A stretch of DNA of 64,000 nt. Origin: Harmonia axyridis. Taxonomy: Eukaryota > Arthropoda > Insecta > Coleoptera > Coccinellidae. The stretch lies in contig NC_059504.1 in the NCBI RefSeq assembly GCF_914767665.1, positions 37,913,720 through 37,977,719 of the forward strand, read 5' to 3'. The translations under genes and the position numbers were made by a program. Below the pieces are notes generated by a model, which did no database searches, was not told the DNA's origin, and saw only the letters and a program-made list of their open reading frames with translations. This document shows positions 1 to 9,775 of this stretch, piece by piece. Position 1 is the stretch's first letter, and each line of letters opens with the position of its first letter.

Positions 1-734
1 AGAGACCGAACGGTGTTCATTTTCAATGTACCATTGTGCCCTCTGGTGCCAGTTTTAATAGAACCAAATACCCTGGCACATCACAGCTGCCTCCGTTTTT
101 TTCTTGAATTATAGTTACCATATTTCAATTCACAAGCTATGCCGGAGGCGTCGTAATATTTTCAAACATGAACATTCTCATACGTCTGATAAATTACACG
201 TTCTTAGCCGCTTAGATGCCCCGGTGCCAAGAGGTTAGGTCAGCCATATAATGACATCTTCATTGTAGGCAATATTAATTATTGGGAAAGTACCGGTGTT
301 TTCTCATTTCGTATGGAAAGGAGTATGCTCCAACGCCTTCGCCGTTTTATTATTAGCATGGTAATTACTTGTATTATTAATTTTGAATGATAAGTATATG
401 TGTACATTTGTCAGTTCCCAAGGCTTTCCCTAGCGTATGAAGTTGTGGGGAGGAGCAGCATGTGTTCAATGTGTCATTCCATGATTCATTCACGATAAAT
501 AGTATTGACGATTTGAAACCATCGACACGTATAATTTACCTGAGGGTAATAATTGTAGTTCGGATAGATTTTATAAATTTCAACTTACTGAGATAATGCA
601 CTTCAAAATTGCCTTGATAATTGCTCAATCATGAATGACTCAATTCGGTAAAAATTATCTATAATAATTGTAACGATGAATGACGATGAGATCTATGTGT
701 AGAAATTGAGTGATTTTTGATAGGTTTCTAGGTC
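1..734. other. Unassigned non-coding DNA
   Basis: I see no coding frame, RNA gene or repeat boundary here. The stretch is AT-rich with short homopolymers and looks like ordinary insect intergenic or intronic DNA. Confidence 0.5.
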
Positions 735-925
735 AGGTTTTTCTCAAACGCCAACTACCACACTTATAAAAAGTCACTTTATTTCTGCACGTAGGTCTTA
801 TCGTGAAAGATTCGGGTGAAGTTTTTCGTTGCAAATTTTTTTTTTTCAAACAGCAAATACACGACCTATGAAAAGTCACTCAACTTCTTTCTACACATAG
901 GTCTCATTGTAAAATATTCCTATAA
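735..925. repeat. Diverged tandem duplication, about 80-bp units
   Basis: Two adjacent segments (about 738-813 and 842-919) share the same order of words: a T-run with TTCAAAC or CTCAAAC, then AAAAGTCACT, then a GTAGGTCT or ATAGGTCT block. They differ at roughly a quarter of positions, so the duplication is old. A run of T separates the units. No coding sense was found. Confidence 0.5.
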
Positions 926-1740
926 CCTTGAAGACTTGTGATGAAATATTTCCCTTCTGTCAAAAATTCTATGTAAATGGAATGCAATTATCGAAAATTA
1001 CAGCGATAATTGCATTGTAGGAAGCGAAATAGCATTGCGATAATTGTTCTGTTCATAGATGCATAGTTTTTATGCATCTCACACAGTTCGAATTTATGGC
1101 AATTCCATTCTAAATCAGTTTGACAAGTATTGTAACAGTTTATTCGGGAAATATTCCCCCGAATTACACTCGTGCATCAAAATGACCGGATAATTTCGCA
1201 TTCCAACGTGTTTTCTTTGAAAAACTGCATTCGGTCATTTTCATTTTTTGAGAAAGAGCCCTCTTTCTCCAAAAATGAAAATGAACTCATGCAGTTTTCA
1301 TGACAACACTCTGTCATGCTAAATTATCGGTAATTTTGATGCACTTGTGCAATTACTTACGAATATTTCCCTCCTGTCAAAAATTCTATGTAAATGGAAT
1401 GCAATTATCGAAAATTACAGCGAATATTTCCCTCCTGTCAAAAATACTATGTATATGGAGAACAGTTATCGAAAATTACAGCGATAATTGCATTGTAGGA
1501 AGCGAAACAGCTCTGCGATAATTGATCTGTTCATAGATGCATAATTTCTATGCATCTTACACAGTTCGAATCTATGGCAATTCCATTCTACATCAGTTAT
1601 GACAAGTGATGTAACAGTTTATTCGGGAAATATTCCCCCGAATTACACTCGTGCATCAAAATGACCGGATAATTTCGCATTCCAGCGTGTTTTCCTAGAA
1701 AAACTTCAATTGGGTCATTTTCATGCAGATTTTCACGCAG
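926..1740. repeat. Tandem foldback repeat, copy 1 (two units)
   Basis: A unit of about 430 bp occurs twice in tandem, starting with GAATATTTCCCTCCTGTC-like sequence near 940 and again near 1362, with a partial extra start near 1424. Landmarks in each unit are the words GCAATTATCGAAAATTACAG, TTCATAGATGCATA and GGGAAATATTCCCCC, the last being a small palindrome. Between the units lies a large inverted repeat centred near 1260, with arms about 1220-1259 and 1260-1300 and the perfect palindrome GAGAAAGAGCCCTCTTTCTC at 1250-1269. The same family recurs at 59256-59990. A short frame of 73 codons at 1300-1521 is repeat sequence, not a gene. I do not recognise the family by name. Confidence 0.8.
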
Positions 1741-1760
1741 ACATAAGGGACATTATGGTC

Positions 1761-2132
1761 ATGACACAAATATAACGACGAGAAAATATAAATTAATAAC
1801 AATAAAATTATTCCTTTTCGGAAACTAACTAAGAAATTTTCGTTTAACTAGCCCTGATGATGACTTCAAAATTATGTTGCAAGTATTCGGTCTTTTATCA
1901 ATGAAGTCTGTTTTGTGGAGAAAATCCGGAACTAAACACCTGTCAAAATCCACTTGTTCTATATTTAATTGCTGCGATACAACATTGATATGTACATAAA
2001 GGGAAGTACCTATTAAAAACATAGTACATACCTAATATGAACATTACTAGTAATTTTTACTAAACTAACCAGTAATTTTCACTAAATAAAGAAATATTAT
2101 CATTATTATTTTTTATTATTTTAGACGAAAAA
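1761..2132. other. AT-rich spacer with a decayed hammerhead-like motif
   Basis: CTGATGA at 1854-1860 is followed about 27 bases later by TTCGGTCTTT, the same order as the better motif at 4547-4593. The GAAA core box is replaced by a GCAA-like sequence, so I treat this as a dead relic at best. Nothing else is recognised. Confidence 0.3.
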
Positions 2133-2414
2133 TTATAGACAGAAAGACTTGAAATGAAATGCAGCCCCATCGTGTTGAAAATAGATGCCTTCGACATCAA
2201 CAGCTGCGTCAAGCAAAACAGGAAAAAGATTTTGATGAAAATCATAATAAACTTCACCAGTTGAAAACGGTGGTATAATGTACCAATCTATTATTGTGAA
2301 CACCACAACACCCTGTATTGGGAAGGACCGTGTTTTGTAGCAAAAGGATTTCGTTTGGCGCTGAGATGTGATGTTTAAAATTATTGATACCATCTCTGGT
2401 GATTTGAGCTTCAT
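2133..2414 (-). pseudogene. Tc1/mariner-superfamily transposase fragment
   Basis: A 93-codon minus-strand frame ends in YFQHDGAAFHF. This matches the second catalytic block (WFQHDGAPPHF type) of a DDE transposase common in insect genomes. Upstream residues STGEVYYDFHQNLFPVLLDA fit the family's segment just before that motif. Only the middle of the catalytic domain is present: neither the N-terminal DNA-binding part nor the third acidic residue was found, so this is a fragment of a dead element. Family assignment is from motif memory and is moderately sure. Confidence 0.6.
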
Positions 2415-2631
2415 CGCTGAATAATTATCTGTCTAAAATTCATTGATTTCGCAATATTTACCGAAAACTAGTCGAGGGATTTCATCCTAACTTCTGAACG
2501 TTTTGTATTATCTACTAATAGATTTATTGAGTATTAAAATCGCCTACGGAAGTTCGAGAAATACCTTGGTCCCTTTAGTTTTTTCTCCTGCATTCGAATA
2601 TCCTATCAAAGTCAAGAAATTTTGAAATACA

Positions 2632-2800
2632 GGGTGATTTTTTTTAATTGGATCTTATTTATCAATTTTTCTTAGGTTGGACCTGGAAAAAGTTGTTGCA
2701 GAGAATAAACACAGCAAATATCATGAAAATATATACGGTGGTTCGAAAGTTATGGATAATTAAAGACAATGGCTAAATCAATAAAACACTCTGTATCTTA
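2632..2800. mobile_element. Fragment related to the long-TIR element at 19.1-20.6 kb
   Basis: The fragment starts ACAGGGTGATTTTT and ends AAAACACTCTGTATCT, an inverted terminal pair. Its inner part (ATATACGGTGGTTCG at about 2730-2745) aligns with the right arm of the 19133-20628 element, which has ATGTACCGCGTGGTTCG followed by CATAAAACACCCTGTAT. It is therefore probably a solo or deleted copy of that family. It holds no coding capacity. Confidence 0.5.
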
Positions 2801-4546
2801 ATTATAAAGAGAGATATACCCTTCAAATATAAGTTAGGCTGACTCGCCTCAGTGTACCCTCTCTTCCCTTAGCTTCCACCCTGTATACATAGGTCCCAAT
2901 ATTCAGTTATCGAAAGACTTTGCGTATATCTGCAGTAAGGATATGATGAAGGCTAATATTAATTATCGGCTGTATCTCCTTCAGTGAACCGAAAAAATTT
3001 AATTTCAAAGATAGCTAATATGAAATAAAAACTCAATTATTCCTAAATTGTAAATTCTTGAAATCAGCCGAATTATTGGGTGATTCAGGATCAAATATTT
3101 TGTAAGCGAATTTTCAGTAGAATTATTAAAAACGTTGATTGTTCTTTTCAGACAGCCTTTGCAATCTTGGACTGCCGTTCCTCCATCTGAAAACATATAG
3201 AAATATTACTTCCAACTGGAAAGAACCGACGGAGGAAAATAAATGGAATTCTCTCCCCGTTCATCAACTGCAAAATAACATTATTTGGAGCACCCGAACG
3301 ATTCCGGTCCGATGAAGTCTCCTACATTATTTGTCGTCATTGTTTCTCATATCTTCGGAAGGAAATAAAGTCGCAAGCTGTCGTTACCGCCTGTCTTGGG
3401 ATTCGAGTGTCAACCCACTCGTCTAAACTTGCCATTCCCAGCAAGCGTTCAACCACACCAAGCTGTACAGGGTTAGCATGAATCGGGACCCTTATTAGTG
3501 TTTTGATGCTTTCTTGATATTTGATGAGTCCATTGTGAGGATGTAAATTCCAAGCAGGGATAGTCTCTGAGTTAAGAGTGACAATATGGTTTCAATATTT
3601 AATGCCGTGATGTTGTCATTCACGTCAGTAGAAGATGCTCTTTGGGTTGACGAGTACTATAGGAATAACTATTATTTTATTATTTAATGTCAAAAGCAGA
3701 TGATGCAAGAACCTATACATCTCAGATACATAGATATCTGTGAATGGCTCCACTCACACAGAGGGGTAACTGAATACTAGACTGAGCACACCAAAAGGTG
3801 CAGTTAAAAACTGCTGTGTATGGGTAAGCGCGTGGTTTGCACAGTACAGTCGTTGGGAATCTGAAGTCTCCTACATACACGCATGAAATTCAGCGAATTG
3901 ACTTGGCATGTCAAGCTAAGTCTCCTATAAATTCAGAATTTTTCTATCCGATCTATTTCTTGAGATATATTAAATTTAGCATTCTTTGTTTTCAACCCAT
4001 GTACCCATTTCTCTTTAAAGTTATAACTATTGCAAGTAAAAAAAAAACAAATCCATTTGACTTTTTATTAAAAAATTTACATATATTAGTCACACATCAT
4101 CTTCCGCAGTTTCAATATTCAAATTACTAATTCTCTCCTTCATGATTCCCAAAAAAAATTTGAACCACTAGAACAAATCAAATCCTTGTCTGTAGCGTTC
4201 TTTAGAGAAGGGATTCAGCACTAGGCAGAACAACAAAAAAAATCATGGAATCTCCCTGAAAATTTCCTTTCCTAATTGGAATCTTGGCTTGGTTGCGTAT
4301 CAAGAATATATTTCCACCTTCAGTCATAGCGCATTCTCAGTCTGAGCAGCATTTCTGCTGTGATGTTGTTTATTGTGATGAAGTTGTATATTGTTGATAG
4401 ATTGTTATTGGTTTGTATTTTGTTGGACTCTTAGTGATTAGAGAATCCCTCGATAAAATGCAAATAAGTAATGCCTGTTGTTGAAAAGTTTGATATTTCC
4501 ATTTCGATTTGTGCTATATTCTAAAAGATTTTGTATTTTCCAATGT
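2801..4546. other. Unassigned non-coding DNA
   Basis: No gene, RNA or clear repeat was recognised. Short open frames of 61-97 codons here have no family signature. The part from 3230 to 3560 is less AT-rich than its surroundings but carries no coding motif that I can name. Confidence 0.4.
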
Positions 4547-4593
4547 AGAGCCCTGACGATCATTTTTCAATAAAATCGAAACCAGTCGGTCTT
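4547..4593 (+). ncRNA. Hammerhead ribozyme-like motif (probably decayed)
   Basis: The two hammerhead core boxes appear in order: CTGACGA at 4553-4559 (the consensus CUGANGA allows any base at the fifth position) and GAAA at 4578-4581. A GTC cleavage triplet follows at 4585-4587. Between the boxes ATTTT and AAAAT can pair as stem II. Stem I pairs CC at 4551-4552 with GG at 4588-4589, and the pairing weakens beyond that. Stem III is minimal (CCAG). Such type I motifs with tiny stem III are known from Penelope-like retroelements and animal retrozymes. No reverse transcriptase was found nearby, and catalytic activity is doubtful. Confidence 0.4.
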
Positions 4594-6640
4594 GTTTTGA
4601 GAAGTGGTTTTGTCCTTAACAAACCTGACCTCTTTTCCTGTCAACCAATAATTGTTGAATATCAAAGATCTCAAATCTATATTCGTTTCAATGAATACAT
4701 AAATTGTACGAGAGTGTTGCAATATCTCAAACCATTGCGCTTTCCTTCTCATTTTGCCATTTTGAAGGTAATATCTTTGTCAGAAATTGAGACAGTCGTT
4801 TTTCACAAGCCTATGTTGAAGCGAATTTTTCACCAGCAAAATTGTTCGCCATGAACAGGAACATATGGTTATCACTAGGTGCCAGGTAAGGTGAAAGCAT
4901 GAGAACATCCCAAGCAAGATCCTGGAGCTTCTGGCGATACACTATCGATGTGTGGCCCTGCGTTTTCCAGATAGAACACAATTCCTCTCCTATTGGCCAA
5001 AGTTGGCCTCTTTTGGACGATTGCCTCCTTCGGGCATTCCAATGGTGGACAGTATCAGTTCCGAATTATCAGTTGTGTTGTAGGGGAACAGCTCATAGTA
5101 GATGATTCTCTGTCAATCGCATCGTCGTTGTCGTAAGTGATCCATTTCTCATCACCAGTCATCAGCCACTTCGGAAATGGGTCGATTTTGTTGTGATTCA
5201 GCAATGATTCCATGAGGTTTTCTTGTATTAACTCTTGTGGTATTTTCATTATTATTTGAACTGGGGTCGTTTTGGTTCGATAAGCCTTCAGGGAACTGCG
5301 ACCATGCAGATCTTTTGTTCTCTACCTTATTAATTCATAGAAACCTAAAGAGGTCGTCAATGACGTTAATAAAACTGACAACCTCCTTAGGGGCCTTGGC
5401 CGTTACCTCTTTGGTATCCAGTACCGGCTTACCCATTTGAATGGTTCTTAGGCCAGCCAGCTCCGGACACTTGCATACCATGTGTTCGGCTGTTTCTGCT
5501 TCCGATCCACAGAGCCTGCAAATCTCGTCTGCTGACTTTCCCATACGGTACAGATGCTGTTTTTTTCGACAGTGCTCTGTTAGCAGTCCCACCATCACCC
5601 GAAGCTCGGCTCGTGACAGCTTCAAAAGCTTTTTGTCGTAGATAGGTGAAATCGTCAGGAATTTCTTTGCCTGAACAAGTCTAGGAGTTAGTTCAGTGCA
5701 TTATCCTGTTGTTAAACTCCCATAGCTGGAGCGCAGCTTTATATTGGTCTTTTCCTAGGCCACAGAAAGGCTCAGGTCCAGCAGGTGTTAATCTTGATGC
5801 ACTTTTTGCAAGTTCATCAGCTTTTTCATTTCCTTAAACCCCACAGTGCCCTGGTACCCATAGAGTCACCTTATTGACTCTGGCCAGTTGCTTTATGGTG
5901 TTACGGCAAACCTAAGTCAGCAGAGACTCCTGGCAACACGATTCCAGGGATCTCAGCGTGGTTTGGCTGTCCGTGGTGATGAAAATATTTGCCCCCTTGA
6001 GGTACATTTTGAGACACTCCTGAGCGCATACGTAAACAGCCATTATCTCGGTCTGTAGAATCGAGGGCTCACTTCCCAGGGCTTCAGAGATCCTCAGTTT
6101 AGGTCCATATATCCCAATGCCGGTGCCCTTCTCTGATTTTGATCCATCTGTGGACTTTTTGACTTTTTGTCCAGACGATTTACGAGACTTATTGCACTAG
6201 GACGGTCATTTATAACCGTTTTAAAGGGCGTTTCAAAACCGTAGGTGGTTGACATAATATCCGATGAACTTGTGTTGTAACCATACATCAAGCTCCTTCT
6301 TGGGATTAGCCTTATGCAAACAGTTTCAAACGTTATTTTGTGTAATCTTTAGCTCTAAGGCAATTGAAAAATTTCTTATATGATAGTCAGACTCTACAAA
6401 GTCCATGGTTTTCCCAACATTTTCGACAATTGTCCTTCCAGTGCATGGTGAATCTTTGACATCGAAATTACAGGAACGGAATCAATGAAACGCAAATAGC
6501 GCATACTTGGTTGTTACAGTTACAGGACCATAAACACTATTCACATTTTCAGCTACCTGGCTTGCATTTTCGCCTTTATCGAAAAAAAACTGTGAGTTTT
6601 TGTAAGTTGCTAATGTCCATCTTTGACCCGCTCAAACTAA
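4558..6640 (-). mobile_element. mariner (DD34D) relic split by a LINE fragment
   Basis: Minus-strand transposase remains lie on both sides of the LINE. The N-terminal part at about 6270-6600 reads FDKGENASQVAENV, VYGPVTVT and FDVKDSPCTGRTIVENVGKT. The catalytic part at 4560-5249 has KIDPFPKWLMTGDEKWITYD (first D), IYYELFPYNTT, then FYLENAGPH where mariner has FHQDNARPH, so the second D is lost to E. It ends with an AQWFEILQHSRTIYV block at the usual C-terminus. This is the SETMAR/cecropia-like style of mariner. Several frameshifts and stops make it dead. The LINE at 5248-6263 interrupts the equivalent of the VW-IPHELT position. Confidence 0.8.
5248..6263 (-). mobile_element. I-like non-LTR retrotransposon, 3' fragment (RNase H plus zinc knuckle)
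   Basis: On the minus strand an RNase H domain is readable in order: TDGSKSEKGTGIGIYGP (first D), LQTEIMAVY (E), FITTDSQTTL (D) and VTLWVPGHCG (H). It is followed by a C-terminal knuckle ICRLCGSEAETAEHMVCKC within the 96-codon frame 5335-5625. The 3' end is an (ATT/AAT)n tail at 5248-5257, as in I-clade elements. In-frame stops occur, for example after SLLT and after HCGV, and the reverse transcriptase is missing, so it is 5'-truncated and dead. It sits inside a mariner relic. TACCACAAGAGTTAA and TACAACACAAGTTCA (minus-strand reading) at its two edges look like a diverged target-site duplication. Confidence 0.8.
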
Positions 6641-7661
6641 ACTGAATGAAAAAATCACAAAGAAAAGTTTTTGTAGTACAAAACCTCATCTTTCTAACGT
6701 CTTCCAGTGAAAACCGGTCAGACTCATTCAATGATACAGATAACCAAACAAAAATAAAGGATTTTTTTTTGTACTACACCAAATATGTCAAAAATTCCCA
6801 ATATGAATATATTCGATACAAGGACAACTTCTTGATTTTTCTTGCTTACAGTTAATCAGCACAGCATTCATTATTATAATTATTTATTATAACAGCCAAC
6901 CCTGTCACTTTTAATGAGCATCCATCAATTAAAAGTATTAAACATGAAGACCGACGATAATTCAACCAACACCGACTGTTCTCATTCGGACGTCACTTAG
7001 TAGGTAAAATTATCCTCTACGTAGAAGTAATACCAGATATCACTACACCCCCCTCCCACCTAAGCCATTGTCCATAAACCGCTTGACTCTCAACGCCGGC
7101 TCGGAAGCTAAAAAGTGAGGTCGTAAATCGACAATACACAATGTCGTCTCGCATAAACGGATCACATTCATAATTTACTCCTGGTAGCGACCATCCTATC
7201 TAGTGGCCAAACATGATTTAATCGACCATTCGACGATCCAAGTCGCAGACGTACACAGTAGCCCGCTGATAGCAACTGGGAGACTGTTTACTGAATTATT
7301 ATTGCCATGGGTTGATCTGATGCTGAATAATCCATTCGTTAGGCCTCGCTCTATTATTGATGGGAAAAGTGATTTCCATCTCCTAATGAAATCACTGGTG
7401 GCTGACGGGGCGATAATTCAAACGCGTACCTTTGGATTTTCTGGAAGCTCTTGGAAATTGGAATTTGGAGGGCGGTCTCATGTGTTATGTTGACCTCTTG
7501 ATGGACATATGAGCTTGTTTTTGTCGTAAATTCGATGTCGCCTTTTGGAATGGTTTGAGAAGATAATAAATATTTTGTTACTTGTTCATATTAGTACCGA
7601 TTCAGTTCGGTAATTTAATTTTTTCGTGCGAGAATAAATATCTTTTCTCTATTTCTGTATC
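6641..7661. other. Non-coding stretch, GC-richer part 6930-7500
   Basis: No transposon boundary was seen. From about 6930 to 7500 the composition is less AT-rich. A 96-codon plus frame at 7203-7493 has no recognisable domain and no splice or start context I would trust. It could be a conserved non-coding element or an exon I cannot recognise, so I do not call a gene. Confidence 0.35.
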
Positions 7662-7712
7662 GTAATGAGTTCATTACAGTTCTAAAAAACAGTGCTGTAA
7701 TGAACTCATTAC
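7662..7712. repeat. Perfect 18-bp inverted repeat, 15-bp spacer
   Basis: GTAATGAGTTCATTACAG at 7662-7679 is exactly mirrored by CTGTAATGAACTCATTAC at 7695-7712. Each arm is itself almost palindromic around GAGTTC or GAACTC, so both short and long hairpins can form. No flanking gene explains it, so it is probably a foldback element core. Confidence 0.7.
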
Positions 7713-8097
7713 AGCATCGTTTTCAGATATATTTTTCGTTTTGTGGTTGTCTATGCTGACTTCCAATCCTATAAAATTACAACAAACGTCAATAATTGTC
7801 AATATAATATAATTTGGGGATACCTGTAGAGAAATGATTTGCTACATATTCGCAAATTCTCATAATTCTGGTAGTGTTCAATCGATTTCGTCAGACATAA
7901 TTCACGAATTTAATGTGTAATTGTAAATTATGTCTAAATTCGAAACATACGATTCATATTCAAATTCCGTAATCTGTCAATTTTCGTAACAGTCACACCA
8001 ACTGCCAAGATACAATACAAAAGTCACTAGGATATATAATCTGAATTTTTCATTGAATTTCGACAATATTTCGCAAAACTTGACTGAAATAGAGAAA

Positions 8098-8236
8098 ATA
8101 TCGTCTAATACTCGTTGCAGAAGGCAATTCCAACACTCATGCGTTCCAAAACTCGCTCCTTCGTCGCTCGTTTTCGAATTTCGCATTCGTGTTGGACTAG
8201 GAGCCCATTCTGCAACTTGTTTTAGAATATACTATT
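8098..8236. repeat. Foldback element, about 60-bp imperfect arms
   Basis: The left arm (about 8100-8158) and right arm (about 8172-8235) are inverted copies. TCGTTGCAGAAGG pairs with CATTCTGCAACTTG, CCAACACTCATGCGTT with TTCGCATTCGTGTTGG, and AACTCGCTC with GCTCGTT. Overlapping open frames on both strands here (61 and 69 codons) are by-products of the symmetry. This is probably a small MITE. Confidence 0.6.
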
Positions 8237-8524
8237 AATTTCGAAATTACGTTGTGATCACTTTCGGAATGAAAGAAGAGATTGGCGGTTGTGTAAAACA
8301 AAAAAAATTGAATATTTCACACTTTTATCATTTTGACTACTTACGCAGCTTTCATCTGGATTAGTGAGTTTTTTATTCTTTATTTTGTGTCATTTTCATT
8401 TTCAAGAACACTTAATGTTAAAGTTTCTTTGATGTACTAACTAATATTTTGTTGAAGTTGTTTATGATTGTATTTTGTTCCTCTAATGAAGTGTTTTCAG
8501 TTTTAGTAATTTATTTTATCTTTT

Positions 8525-8570
8525 GTAACCCTGATGAATAATAAATGAGGATTCGAAACGTTGGCCAATA
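8525..8570 (+). ncRNA. Decayed hammerhead-like motif
   Basis: CTGATGA at 8531-8537 and GAAA at 8555-8558 are spaced as in a hammerhead, followed by CGTTGG with a possible GTT cleavage triplet. Stem I keeps only two pairs (CC with GG) and stem II about three (AAT with ATT), so it is unlikely to be active. It resembles the Penelope-type element ends discussed at 28191. Confidence 0.3.
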
Positions 8571-9059
8571 ATAAAGGTTTTTGTTTCTTTTTGTGCTGTT
8601 TCGCCGATTGTCAAGCTATGATGGCTTGTTGTTGATTAATTACAAGGACGAGATTAAGATTACGATCAGAACAATTTTGCTTTCGTGTCTGTAACATATC
8701 TATGTAACATAGGTACATCATTTGAATAGCATGAACTTCTTTAATTCATAGAGGATTTTGATGAAATTTCATATGGAAATTCGGTTTGGCCGTTCGATAG
8801 CCTCATACAAAATTCACCTTCTCCAGAAGGAGGATACGCATTTAGCATGACCAAAGGTCATGTTGCCAGTAGTTCCATATCTAGCAGTTGACAACAAATG
8901 TTCTGGATATTTGGAATGGGTAGTCAGTGGTTGCCTAAATATTTCATCTTTTTGGGACAAAAATAGAGCATTGATTAGTGAGGTGCCTCTCAAATGTCCA
9001 AACGCATAAATTTGGATTTCAATATTTGGCGTTCTAAAGGTTTTTCCAATGAAAGGATT
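8571..9059. other. Unassigned non-coding DNA
   Basis: An 82-codon minus frame at 8814-9062 has no family motif I can name. It ends where a mariner HTH scrap begins on the other strand. I see nothing else in this stretch. Confidence 0.35.
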
Positions 9060-9245
9060 CATTTCGAATAGTTCTCTATCGGGATAGCTGCCATCTTTTC
9101 ACATTTGACAAGTAAACTTAGCTTACAAAAAACTGAAATTATTACAATTTACTACAAAAATAATGAAAAGTCTGGAGTCACAGTTGTAGCACCTTCTTGG
9201 CAGGCAATAGTGAAACCGGTGAAAAATTTTCAGCTACTCATGCAA
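9060..9245 (+). pseudogene. mariner N-terminal (HTH) scrap
   Basis: The plus-strand DNA around 9195-9240 (GGCAATAGTGAAACCGGTGA and on) aligns with 57621-57665, the start of a better preserved mariner relic. The frame just upstream reads IITIYYKNNEKS, like the first helix of that transposase. No catalytic domain follows. The call depends mostly on similarity to the later copy. Confidence 0.4.
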
Positions 9246-9408
9246 TACTTAGTGTTATTATTCTGTATTCAATAAACCACTTAAGTGTTATTGATTTCAT
9301 AATATGCAATTGAAATAACAAAATATTTATATTTAATCGAATTTTTCAATTACTATTTGAAAAATAGACTGTCAATGGAATAGTAATTTACGTAACAAGT
9401 CCGGAAAA

Positions 9409-9487
9409 TAGGGTTTTTTTGGACGAATTGACAAAATTCCAGGACGAGCGTAAGCGAGTCCTGGAAGTCTGTGAGTCCAAAAAAACC
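9409..9487. repeat. Long imperfect hairpin
   Basis: GGGTTTTTTTGGAC at about 9410 pairs with GTCCAAAAAAACC near 9475-9487. An inner pair, TTCCAGGAC and GTCCTGGAA, flanks GAGCGTAAGCGA. It lies next to the foldback element at 9509-9775 and may belong to the same insertion. Confidence 0.6.
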
Positions 9488-9508
9488 ATTTTCGGGCGTG
9501 TTGCGTAC

Positions 9509-9775
9509 AATATTTTTTCGGCAACCATGTAAAATAATACTATCGCTGCTGCTTTCCATATTTTATTGCGATTGCGATCAAAAAACATGCAAATTTTTGA
9601 CAACTAATTTCATATGAACTGTCAGCCGTTATCTCCGTTGCTATGGATTCTATGATTCTTTTCCGGCCTAGTCCGGGAAGTACTTACTTCCCGGACTAGG
9701 CCGGGAAATGCTACTTTCTCAGAGAAAAAGCGTCCGGGAAGTGAGCACTTCCCGGACGGTTGCTGAAAAAATATT
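9509..9775. mobile_element. Foldback MITE with two internal perfect hairpins
   Basis: The ends are an 18-bp inverted repeat with one mismatch: AATATTTTTTCGGCAACC (9509-9526) and GGTTGCTGAAAAAATATT (9758-9775). Inside are two hairpins. One has a 20-bp perfect stem (9663-9682 with 9685-9704, 2-base spacer). The other has a 13-bp perfect stem (9731-9743 with 9746-9758). Both stems contain TCCGGGAAGT, so the word occurs four times in under 100 bases, alternating in strand. No coding capacity. Family name unknown. Confidence 0.7.
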
